This document shows positions 16,598 through 24,326 of a DNA stretch of 40,064 nt, piece after piece (position 1 is the first letter of the stretch; each line of letters opens with the position of its first letter). The notes under the pieces were generated by a model that worked only from the letters and a program-made list of their open reading frames with translations, ran no database searches and was not told the DNA's origin. Source of the stretch: Roseovarius sp. (lineage in GTDB: Bacteria; Pseudomonadota; Alphaproteobacteria; Rhodobacterales; Rhodobacteraceae); assembly GCA_021775255.1 (NCBI GenBank), contig JAJFIA010000008.1, positions 1-40,064 on the forward strand, given 5' to 3'. The position numbers and the translations under genes were made by a program.

Positions 16598-17626
16598 ATG
16601 GCAGCAGCGATAAAAGCAGCGGCAGGCAGAACCGGGGCAGGGGGGCTTTTGCCCGAGCGCCACCCGACGGCGGATTTTTTCATCTGTGATTTTCTTGGTG
16701 CCAGCCCCAAGGATGATCTGGGCTCGATGGAGCATCCGGTGTTTTCGCTGGCGACCCGCCCGGACCGGCGGATTTTGAATTATCGCCATAACGGCATCGG
16801 GATCGAGGTTACCCCTTCGGTGCGCGGCCGCGCCACCATCCATGACAAGGACATCCTGATTTTCTGCATCAGCCAACTGGTGGCGGCGATGAATGCAGGC
16901 CGCGAGATTTCGCGCACGGTGACGCTGAAGGTGCATGATCTTCTGGTGGCGACCAATCGCGATACCGGCGGCGACAGCTATGCCCGGCTGCGCGCCTCTT
17001 TCGAGCGGCTGGCGGGCACACGGGTGACCACCAACCTGACCACCGACGGGATTGAGGCCACCCGCGGCTTTGGCCTGATTGAGAGCTGGGAGATCCTGCG
17101 CCACACAAGCGGCGGGCGGATGATCAGCGTGACGGTGACATTGAGCGAATGGCTGTTTCGTGCGGTGCTGGCGAAATCGGTGCTGACGCTGAGCCGGGAT
17201 TATTTTCGCCTGCGCAAGCCGATGGAGCGGCGGATTTACGAATTGGCGCGCAAGCATTGCGGACGCCAGGCGGAATGGCGGGTGAGCGTCACGGTTTTGC
17301 ACCGCAAATCAGGCTCGGCGGCGCCTTTGCGGGTGTTTCGGGCGGCCCTGCGCAAGATGATCGCGGCGGCGCATCTGCCGGATTACGATATTTCCGAGGC
17401 GGCCGGGGATATCATGGTCTTTACCCGCCGCGGGCAGGTTGTCAGCCCCGACCGGGCAGCACCTGTGCTGGCGCCCGAGACGTTTGCAGCGGCGCGGGCG
17501 ATGGTGCCGGGGGCGGATATCTATGCGCTTGAGGCCGAATGGCGCGGCTTCTGGGCCGCAACCGGGTACCAGCGGCTGCACAATCCCGACAAGGCGTTTC
17601 TGGGCTGGCTGCGCGGGAAGGTTTAA
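16598..17626 (+). CDS. repA: Plasmid replication initiator protein RepA (RPA domain)
   Basis: A 342-residue initiator of the RPA family used by RepA-type plasmids of Rhodobacterales. Recognisable stretches are LLPERHPTADFFICDFLGASPKDDLGSMEHPVFSLATRPDRRILNYRHNGIGIEVTPSVRGRATIHDKDILIFCISQL, the core of the domain, then the winged-helix-like REISRTVTLKVHDLLVATNRDTGGDSYARLRASFERLAGTRV and LSRDYFRLRKPMERRIYELARKHCG. It binds the origin and starts plasmid replication. Upstream are the iteron-like repeats and a leader hairpin. It is divergent from parA and its stop overlaps the kpsM stop on the opposite strand by four bases. Confidence 0.95.
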   Translation: MAAAIKAAAGRTGAGGLLPERHPTADFFICDFLGASPKDDLGSMEHPVFSLATRPDRRILNYRHNGIGIEVTPSVRGRATIHDKDILIFCISQLVAAMNAGREISRTVTLKVHDLLVATNRDTGGDSYARLRASFERLAGTRVTTNLTTDGIEATRGFGLIESWEILRHTSGGRMISVTVTLSEWLFRAVLAKSVLTLSRDYFRLRKPMERRIYELARKHCGRQAEWRVSVTVLHRKSGSAAPLRVFRAALRKMIAAAHLPDYDISEAAGDIMVFTRRGQVVSPDRAAPVLAPETFAAARAMVPGADIYALEAEWRGFWAATGYQRLHNPDKAFLGWLRGKV

Positions 17627-18435
17627 GTGTTGAGGATATCGCGGTGATAGCGCCCCAGCAGGATCACCCCAAAGGCCAGGGTGATCAGCGCGACCAGAAT
17701 GACAAACACCTCATTGACATAATCGGCGCGGTAACTGGCATAAAAGCCTTCGCGGATCAGCCCGGTGATATGCACCAGGGGATTCCACCACAAGATATCC
17801 TGCACGGCGCGGGGCATGTCCTCATAAAGATAGAAAATGGCCGAGATCAGAAACAGCGGGCGGGTGGCGATTGCCCAGATCTGTGTCCAGACCGGAAACA
17901 GGCCGAACAAAGCGCAATTCAGCACCCCGATGCCTGCTGCCAGCAAAATCGCCAGGATCATGCCCTTGAGGACCGGCAGGATATCAATCACCGTGCGTGT
18001 CTCTGCCAATGATGAGATGCCGGTGAGCAGGATCAGCGCAACCAGAAGGCCGGTCAGGGTGTTGAGCAAAAACCGCGCGCTCAGCGCATCCACCCAGGTG
18101 ACCGCCGGATAAAACAGCAGCGCGCGCGAGAAACTGATCGCCCGGGCCACATTGCCGGATATATCCTGATACAGGCTGAAGGGCACAAAGCCGGTGGCGT
18201 AAAACAGGATGAAGCTGTTGCCGAGCGAGGGCGTGCGCAGCAAAAGCGAAAACCCCACCGACAGGATCAGGATCCCGCCGAGCGGCTCGAGCAGGGCCCA
18301 GACATAGCCCCCCGGCGAGCGGCCATAGCGCGTGGCCATCTCGCGCAGCATCAAGGCGGCAATCGCCCGGAGCGTGCGAAGGTTGCGCTGTGCGCTGACC
18401 GGCCGGGGCTGAGAGGGCGTGACTGGATGGGTCAT
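17623..18435 (-). CDS. kpsM: Capsular polysaccharide ABC exporter, permease
   Basis: A 270-residue ABC-2 type permease of the KpsM/Wzm kind, moving finished polysaccharide across the inner membrane. About six hydrophobic segments are visible (for example ILILSVGFSLLL, LLNTLTGLLVALILLTGI, GMILAILLAAGIGVLNCALFGLF, VFVILVALITLAFGVILL). The N-terminal LREMATRYGRSPGGYVWALLEPLGGI motif is typical of the family. The start was set at ATG 18435 because the upstream extension is not protein-like. It is divergent from kpsE-kpsT with only 78 bp between, so both are probably controlled from one short region. Confidence 0.93.
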   Translation of the reverse strand: MTHPVTPSQPRPVSAQRNLRTLRAIAALMLREMATRYGRSPGGYVWALLEPLGGILILSVGFSLLLRTPSLGNSFILFYATGFVPFSLYQDISGNVARAISFSRALLFYPAVTWVDALSARFLLNTLTGLLVALILLTGISSLAETRTVIDILPVLKGMILAILLAAGIGVLNCALFGLFPVWTQIWAIATRPLFLISAIFYLYEDMPRAVQDILWWNPLVHITGLIREGFYASYRADYVNEVFVILVALITLAFGVILLGRYHRDILNT

Positions 18436-18513
18436 GATTCTCGTGCTGGCAATTAACCTGCCCAATATGTAGAAATCAGACAGTGATTGAAATGGGCAAG
18501 TCAGGAATGTGTG

Positions 18514-19680
18514 ATGAACGAGACCGGCGGCAACGCAATTCGCCCGCCTGCGGGCCGGGCCCGGGTCAGGTGGCGGCATCTGGGGCTGGTGCTTTCGTTT
18601 CTGCTGCTGGTGCTGGTGCCGGTTACGGTATTGTGCATCTATCTGTGGGCGATTGCCGAGGATCGCTATGGCTCGCTTACCGGGTTCACCGTGCGCCAGG
18701 AAGAAAGCGGCGGCGCCACCGAACTGCTGGGCGGGCTGATCGGGCTGCCCGGCTCCAACCTGTCATCGGACAGCAACATTCTTTATGAGTTCATCCTCAG
18801 CCAGACCCTGGTGCAGGAGATCGAGACCCGGGTGGGCCTGCGGGCGCATTACAGCGTCTATTGGTCAACCGATCCGGCGTTTGCGCTTTGGCCCGAGGCC
18901 AGCATCGAGGATCTGGAATGGTACTGGCGCCGCGTCGTGCGGATTTCCTATGATCAGAATTCCGGCCTGATCGAGGTGCGGGTTCTGGCCTATACGCCGC
19001 AAAAGGCGCGCGAGATTGCCGCCGAGATTGTCCGGCTGAGCCAGGATATGATCAACGAGCTGAACGTGCAGGCGCGCGAAGATGCGATGCGCTATGCGCA
19101 GGCCGATCTGACCGAGGCGGTAATCCGCCTCAAGGCCGCGCGCGAGGCGCTGACCACCTTTCGCACCCGCACCCAGATTGTCGACCCGGAGGCCGATATT
19201 CAGGGCCGCATGGGGGTGATAAACAATTTGCAGCAACAGCTTGCCGAAGCCCTGATCAATCTTGACATACTGGGCCGCAACAACACCACCACGGGAGACC
19301 CGCGCAAGGTGCAGGCCGAGCTGGAAATTCAGGTGATCCGCGAACGCATCGCCAAGGAGCGCGAAAGCTTTGCCTCGGAAACCGCCTCGAACGCCCCCGG
19401 CGGCGAGGATTACCCGCGCCTGATTGCCGAATATGAGGGGCTGGTCGTGGACCGCGAATTTGCCGAAGAAAGCTATCGCGCGGCCCTGACGGCGCTGGAT
19501 ATCGCCCGCGCTCAGGCCTCGCGTCAGAGCCGCTATCTGGCCACTTATATCCGCCCGACCCTGGCCGAAACCAGCGAATTCCCGCAGCGCTTTACCATCG
19601 CCGGGGTGGTGGGGCTTATTCTGCTGCTGGCCTGGTCGGTGATGGCGCTGGTCTATTATTCGATCCGCGACCGCAGCTGA
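18514..19680 (+). CDS. kpsE: Capsule export inner-membrane protein (polysaccharide co-polymerase)
   Basis: A 388-residue KpsE/WcbD/BexC-type protein. Residues about 22-47 form the first membrane helix (LGLVLSFLLLVLVPVTVLCIYLWAI), then a periplasmic alpha/beta domain (EDRYGSLTGFTVRQEE ... GLIEVRVLAYTPQKAREIAAEIV), a long coiled coil (about 175-330), the RYLATYIRPTLAETSEFPQR signature and a second helix (IAGVVGLILLLAWSVMALVYY) near the C-terminus. It links the ABC transporter to the outer-membrane channel. ATG at 18514 follows AGGAATG closely; upstream in-frame starts would add nine residues only. kpsT follows after 14 bp. Confidence 0.93.
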   Translation: MNETGGNAIRPPAGRARVRWRHLGLVLSFLLLVLVPVTVLCIYLWAIAEDRYGSLTGFTVRQEESGGATELLGGLIGLPGSNLSSDSNILYEFILSQTLVQEIETRVGLRAHYSVYWSTDPAFALWPEASIEDLEWYWRRVVRISYDQNSGLIEVRVLAYTPQKAREIAAEIVRLSQDMINELNVQAREDAMRYAQADLTEAVIRLKAAREALTTFRTRTQIVDPEADIQGRMGVINNLQQQLAEALINLDILGRNNTTTGDPRKVQAELEIQVIRERIAKERESFASETASNAPGGEDYPRLIAEYEGLVVDREFAEESYRAALTALDIARAQASRQSRYLATYIRPTLAETSEFPQRFTIAGVVGLILLLAWSVMALVYYSIRDRS

Positions 19681-19694
19681 GGGGGGGTGGCAGG

Positions 19695-20372
19695 GTGATC
19701 CGCTTTGAACATCTGACCAAAAGCTACCGCGTGCGCGGTGCCCGCAAGGTGGTGATCGACAATCTCAACATGACGTTGCCCACCGGCCGGTCGCTGGCGC
19801 TTTTGGGGCGCAACGGCGCGGGCAAATCAACCCTGCTGCAGATCATCGCCGGCACCATGCGCCCGGACCGGGGGCAGGTTGTAAGCGACGGGCTGATTTC
19901 CTGGCCGGTGGGCTTTGGCGGCTCATTCCACCGGGATCTGACCGGGGCGGAAAACGTGCGTTTCATCGCCCGCATTTACGGGGTTGATGGCGATGAACTT
20001 ACTGAATTCGTTGAAGATTTTGCCGAATTGGGCAAACATTTTCACATGCCGGTGCGCAGCTATTCGGCGGGGATGCGATCACGTCTGACCTTCGGGGCCT
20101 CGATGGGGATCCGGTTTGATACTTATCTGGTGGATGAGGTGACGGCGGTGGGGGATGCGTCCTTTCGCAGCAAAAGCCGCCAGGTTTTTGTTGACCGGAT
20201 GCAGGATTCCAGCGCCATTCTTGTCAGCCATGAAATGGCCCAGATCCGCGAATTTTGCGATGCGGGGATTGTGCTGACCGAGGGGCGGCTGAGCTATTTT
20301 GAAGATGTCGAAGAAGCGATTGAGGCGCATCTGGCAGCAATACAGGGCCGCCCGATCTTAGCGGGCGCGTAA
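19695..20372 (+). CDS. kpsT: Capsular polysaccharide ABC exporter, ATP-binding subunit
   Basis: A 225-residue KpsT/Wzt short form that powers export with KpsM. Walker A LLGRNGAGKSTLL lies near residues 37-49, the degenerate signature YSAGMRSRLTFG near 122-133 and Walker B YLVDEVTAVGD near 142-152, followed by VSHEMAQIREFCDAG with the H-loop. There is no C-terminal carbohydrate-binding domain, which fits the KpsT group that exports a polymer on a Kdo-lipid primer instead of one with a modified tip. It uses a GTG start at 19695. Its 3' end overlaps the convergent methyltransferase by 15 bases. Confidence 0.95.
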   Translation: MIRFEHLTKSYRVRGARKVVIDNLNMTLPTGRSLALLGRNGAGKSTLLQIIAGTMRPDRGQVVSDGLISWPVGFGGSFHRDLTGAENVRFIARIYGVDGDELTEFVEDFAELGKHFHMPVRSYSAGMRSRLTFGASMGIRFDTYLVDEVTAVGDASFRSKSRQVFVDRMQDSSAILVSHEMAQIREFCDAGIVLTEGRLSYFEDVEEAIEAHLAAIQGRPILAGA

Positions 20373-21005
20373 GGCCACATCGAAATAGCCGTTTGGCGTC
20401 AGCGCCACCCCAACCATATCCAGCCCTTCATTCACCAGCTCATTGACGCAAGCCATGATGCCGTAAGGAATGGCTTCACCGGGGGACCAGGGGGTATAAT
20501 CGTTGAAGGCAATAATGCCGCCGGGGCGGATTTTCAGCAATGCGGCCTCGGCGTCCTTGCGCACCCCCTCATAGCTGTGATCGCCGTCGATATAAAGCCA
20601 GTCAAAGCTTTGGTCGGGCTGGCGCATCAGCATGGAAGAAGAATCGCCCAGATGCAGCTCCGTGCGCGGATCCTCTTTGATATCGCGCCGCAGGAGGGCG
20701 TCGCTGAGATCAAACAGATGCAATGTTGCGGGCTGGATCTGATCCAGCAGAAAGCGTGAAAAATGCCCGTACTGCACCCCGAGCTCGCCGCCGGTGCCGC
20801 CCTTGACAAGCGCCTGCATCATCTGATGCCGGTCGGCAAAAACCCGGCATCCCGTCAGGGCCCCGGCCGACAGCGTGCCGGCGGGTTTTTCATGCAGGAA
20901 ATGCGGCGGGGCATGGGCGGTTTTCTTGTAATGGGTGAGAGTTTTGCGCAAGGTGGCAAGCGCCTCGGAAACGGCCTTTTGTGCGGCTTCTATATCGTTG
21001 TTCAT
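20358..21005 (-). CDS. Class I SAM-dependent methyltransferase
   Basis: A 215-residue protein of the Methyltransf_24 type. A helical N-terminus (IEAAQKAVSEALATLRKTLTHYKK) precedes GGTGGELGVQYGHFSRFLLDQIQPATLHLFDLSD (SAM-binding loop and acidic strand end), LHLGDSSSMLMRQPDQSFDWLYIDGDHSYEGVRKDAEAALLKIRPGGIIAFNDYTPW. The DGDHSYEGV segment is characteristic of polysaccharide- and aminoglycoside-type O-methyltransferases. It likely methylates a sugar, by context. It is convergent with kpsT and divergent from the sulfotransferase at 21146. Confidence 0.88.
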   Translation of the reverse strand: MNNDIEAAQKAVSEALATLRKTLTHYKKTAHAPPHFLHEKPAGTLSAGALTGCRVFADRHQMMQALVKGGTGGELGVQYGHFSRFLLDQIQPATLHLFDLSDALLRRDIKEDPRTELHLGDSSSMLMRQPDQSFDWLYIDGDHSYEGVRKDAEAALLKIRPGGIIAFNDYTPWSPGEAIPYGIMACVNELVNEGLDMVGVALTPNGYFDVALRAR

Positions 21006-21145
21006 GCAGTGAAAATCCCATTCCAGGCGCGGTATTGGTGTTGCGTCGCCATATCCTATGGTAGCCGCAACAGCCGGACAAGCCTTGAAACCGGGTTTCT
21101 TTTGCGTCAGAACGCCCGGAAATACGTTATTGGCGGGCCCTCATT

Positions 21146-21904
21146 TTGCGCAGTTCCTCTTCATCAGATACCCCGCGGCGCTTTTTAATCATGGGCCTGC
21201 CGCGCAGCGGGACAACCTATCTGATGACCCTGCTGAATTCGCATCACGGCATTTATTGCAGCGGCGAGCAGTTTAATCCCCATGCCATTGTCGGCATCGG
21301 CGAAAGGGAAGAGGGCTATTCCGAGGTTCTGGCGCGTGACCGGGCGCCGCTGGATTTCATGCAGGCGTTCTTTGAGCGCGCCGAGATGCGGGACGGGGCG
21401 CGCGATGTGGCGCGGGTCGGGTTCAAATACATGATCGGCCATAATATCCGTATCCTGCAAAAGCTGGCCGACTATCCCGATATTGATCTGATTTATCTCT
21501 GGCGCGAAAACCGGCTGGCGCAAATCTCCTCATTGATCAAGGCGGCGCGGTCAAGCCGATGGGCACAGACCAAGCCTGACGCGCATATCCACGAGAAGAT
21601 CGCTGTCGATCCGCGCCGGATCAGCCAGCGCTGGCATGAATTTGCCAGTTTTGACCATCTGTTTTCAAGCTGGTTCGAGACCCTGCCGCAGCGCCGGATC
21701 ACGCTGGAATACCGCGCGCTTTTCGCGCCGGGATTTGGCCAGCAAATCTGCGATTTTCTCGGATTGCCGGCGGATCCGCAGATGAAAAGCCCGCTGATCA
21801 AGCAAAACCCCAATGCCATTCTTGAGCGGTTTGAAAACCCCGGGGCGATTCAGCATTATTTCCGGCAGATCGGATACGGCCGCTGGCTGGAGCCGGAATT
21901 GTGA
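21146..21904 (+). CDS. Sulfotransferase
   Basis: A 252-residue PAPS-dependent sulfotransferase. The P-loop FLIMGLPRSGTTYLMTLLNSH is near residues 13-33 and the 3'-phosphate region DLIYLWRENRLAQISSLIKAARSSRW near 114-139. The strand before the P-loop (RRFLIMG) shows that translation must begin upstream of the internal ATG; the only start in the short upstream stretch is TTG at 21146. Its stop overlaps the GTG of the GT4 gene (GTGA), which forms an operon with the methyltransferase after it. By context it sulfates a polysaccharide or its precursor. Confidence 0.88.
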   Translation: MRSSSSSDTPRRFLIMGLPRSGTTYLMTLLNSHHGIYCSGEQFNPHAIVGIGEREEGYSEVLARDRAPLDFMQAFFERAEMRDGARDVARVGFKYMIGHNIRILQKLADYPDIDLIYLWRENRLAQISSLIKAARSSRWAQTKPDAHIHEKIAVDPRRISQRWHEFASFDHLFSSWFETLPQRRITLEYRALFAPGFGQQICDFLGLPADPQMKSPLIKQNPNAILERFENPGAIQHYFRQIGYGRWLEPEL

Positions 21905-23424
21905 GCTGGCCCCGGCGCATCCTCTATTACAACTGGGTGGATTATCTTGATACCGAGGCCCGCGGCGGCGGGGTTTCAATCTATCAGCGCAACCTGATGA
22001 CGGCGCTGGACGCGGTGCCGCAGGTTGAGGCGAATTTCCTGTCATCGGGCCTGTCATTTGATCTCATGGGCCGGAAGCCCCGTTGGGAGCGCCTGCGTCA
22101 CGGCCCCGACCATGACCGCGCCCGGCGGTTTGAGATTGTCAATTCCGGGGTGCAGGCCCCGGCGCATCACAGCTTTGGCGATCCGGCGCAGATAGATCAT
22201 CCTGAAACCGCCCGGGTGTTTTTTGATTTCATCACCGCAACCGGCCCCTATGACGTGGTGCATTTCAACAATATCGAAGGGGTGCCCATCTCGGTTCTGG
22301 CGCTGAAAAAGCGCTGGCCGGAAACCCGTATCATATTGTCTTTGCACAATTATTATCCGATCTGCCCGCAGGTTAACCTGTGGTATCTTGAGCGCATCAG
22401 CTGTGGGGATTTTGAGGGGGGGCGCAAATGCGTGCATTGCCTGCCGCACCCGCATGATCCGCGCATTATACGGCTGGCCAATGCACTGGCCTACCGGCTC
22501 AAACGGCTGGGGCTGACCCCGGGCAAATGGGCCTTTGACACGGCGTTTCGCTGGACCTTGCGGATCATCGGGCGCGGCGGGCGCCTGATCCGCCGGGGCA
22601 CGGCCTATGCCAAAGGCCGGGCCAACCGCCAAAGCGGCCGGCTGAGGCCCGTGGCCGCCCCCGATGGCGCGCCATTTGCGGCCCGCAGGCAGGCGATGAT
22701 CACGGCGATCAACGCGCATTGTGACGCGGTGCTTTGTGTCTCGGATGCGGTGCGGCAGCAGGCCGGGGCCTATGGGATTGATCCGGCCCGCACCCATACC
22801 AGCTATATCGGCACGCAAGAGGCCGATGCCTTTGAGCAGACCCGCCCGCGGGGGCCGCTGCCGGGCCGCGAGGGTGTGCTGACGCTGGGCTATCTGGGCT
22901 ATATGCGCCGCGACAAGGGGTTCTTTTTCCTGTTGGGCGCGCTTGAGACGATGCCTGCCGATCTGGCCGGGCGGCTGCGGCTGGTGGTGGCGGCGCGGCG
23001 CGGTGGGCGTAGCGCGATGAACCGGCTGCTGGCGCTGGTGCCCAAACTGGCGGGGCTGGATTATGCCGACGGCTACAGCCATGACGACCTTGATACGCTG
23101 CTGGCGGGGGTTGATATCGGGGTTATCCCGGTCCTGTGGCATGACAACCTGCCGCAGGTGGCTATCGAGATGCACGCCCGTCACATCCCGCTTCTGACCT
23201 CGGATATGGGCGGCGCAAAAGAGATGGGAAACTGCCCCGATATGGTGTTTCCCGCCGGGGATGAGGCGGCCTTTCACGCCCGGATAAAGCAGATTCTGGA
23301 GGGCGACGCGGATATTGATGCCTATTGGCGCGGCGCGCGCGCGCCGGTCAACATGGCGCGCCATATCGACGAGCTGTTGCATCACTACGGCCTGTCTGAG
23401 CGGGAAGGCAGAACAGAGCCATGA
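21901..23424 (+). CDS. Glycosyltransferase family 4 (GT-B)
   Basis: A 507-residue GT-B enzyme. The N-terminal half has EARGGGVSIYQRNLMTAL (acceptor-side glycine loop) and YDVVHFNNIEGVPISVLALKKRWPETRIILSLHNYYPICPQVNLWY, then a Cys-containing insert with CGDFEGGRKCVHCLP. The C-terminal half carries LTLGYLGYMRRDKGFFFLLGALE, LAGVDIGVIPVLWHDNLPQVAIEMHARHIPLLTSDMGGAKEMG, the donor-binding region with the conserved Glu. GTG start, overlapping the upstream sulfotransferase; ATGA overlap with the downstream methyltransferase. A basic 60-residue segment (about 190-250) between the halves is unusual. Confidence 0.92.
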   Translation: MSWPRRILYYNWVDYLDTEARGGGVSIYQRNLMTALDAVPQVEANFLSSGLSFDLMGRKPRWERLRHGPDHDRARRFEIVNSGVQAPAHHSFGDPAQIDHPETARVFFDFITATGPYDVVHFNNIEGVPISVLALKKRWPETRIILSLHNYYPICPQVNLWYLERISCGDFEGGRKCVHCLPHPHDPRIIRLANALAYRLKRLGLTPGKWAFDTAFRWTLRIIGRGGRLIRRGTAYAKGRANRQSGRLRPVAAPDGAPFAARRQAMITAINAHCDAVLCVSDAVRQQAGAYGIDPARTHTSYIGTQEADAFEQTRPRGPLPGREGVLTLGYLGYMRRDKGFFFLLGALETMPADLAGRLRLVVAARRGGRSAMNRLLALVPKLAGLDYADGYSHDDLDTLLAGVDIGVIPVLWHDNLPQVAIEMHARHIPLLTSDMGGAKEMGNCPDMVFPAGDEAAFHARIKQILEGDADIDAYWRGARAPVNMARHIDELLHHYGLSEREGRTEP

Positions 23425-24320
23425 GGCCCGAACACTATAGCGTGCCCGAGGCAGTGGCGGATCTGATCCGCGCCCATAATCCGCAGGCCCATAATGCGGT
23501 GGATGCCCATGATCTGGCGTTTCTCAACTGGGCGCTGGCCGCCGCAAAGCCGGGCCAGGTGATCGAGATCGGTACCGCCTCGGGGCTGTCGGCGGCGGCG
23601 ATGGCCTTGATGCTCAGCGCACAGGGGCAGGGGCAGGCGCAAATATGGACCGCCGATCTCAGGCCGCGATGCTATTGGGATGACAATTTGCCGGTGGGCT
23701 TTGTCATCGCGGATTTGCCGCCGGAAAGGCGGGCGCAGATTGCCTGCGAAACCGGGGTGACAGCGCTGGACGCGGCGGCGCGGTTTGATCCGGCCACGGT
23801 GGGATTTGCCTTTGTTGACGCCAATCACCAACATCCCTGGCCGCTGATTGACACGCTGTGCCTGCTGCCGCTGATGATCCCCGGCAGCCTGATCGTGCAT
23901 CACGATCTGCAGCTTTACCGCGATGCAAAGAACCGGGTCGGCTGCGGGCCGAAACTGCTCTATGATCAGATTGCGCCAAAGATGCGGATCAGTGCCGCCG
24001 ATCTGGGCGTGGCAGAGCGCGATCTGCATCTGCCGATGCGATCTGTGCGCAACAATATCTATGCTTTGAAAACCGCAGATGAAATGGCAGCGCAGGCCGC
24101 GGTGCTGGCGCAGGCGTTTTGCCTGCCCTGGACGGTGGTGCAACCTTTGGACGGCACCGTCATCTTGCGGTTGCGGGCCTTTCTGGCAGAGCATTACCCG
24201 CCGCAGGTCGCCCGGTTTTTCGAGATCGGGCTGGAGGGGAATCAGATCAGGCAGCGCCAGATATCTGCGGCATCAATGCCGCTTTGGCACCGGATAAAGG
24301 CCCGGATAAAACGCCACTGA
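23421..24320 (+). CDS. Class I SAM-dependent methyltransferase
   Basis: A 299-residue Methyltransf_24-type enzyme: PGQVIEIGTASGLSAAAMALML is the SAM-binding loop near residues 44-65, IWTADLRPRCYW the acidic strand end, and GFAFVDANHQHPWPLIDTLCLLPLMIPGSLIVHHDLQLY the DxNHxxxx equivalent of the family's DGDHxY segment. It belongs to the sulfotransferase-GT4-methyltransferase operon through an ATGA overlap. The C-terminal about 80 residues are a less conserved extension. It ends six bases before the convergent giant glycosyltransferase gene. Confidence 0.88.
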   Translation: MRPEHYSVPEAVADLIRAHNPQAHNAVDAHDLAFLNWALAAAKPGQVIEIGTASGLSAAAMALMLSAQGQGQAQIWTADLRPRCYWDDNLPVGFVIADLPPERRAQIACETGVTALDAAARFDPATVGFAFVDANHQHPWPLIDTLCLLPLMIPGSLIVHHDLQLYRDAKNRVGCGPKLLYDQIAPKMRISAADLGVAERDLHLPMRSVRNNIYALKTADEMAAQAAVLAQAFCLPWTVVQPLDGTVILRLRAFLAEHYPPQVARFFEIGLEGNQIRQRQISAASMPLWHRIKARIKRH

Positions 24321-24326
24321 TCTGAG

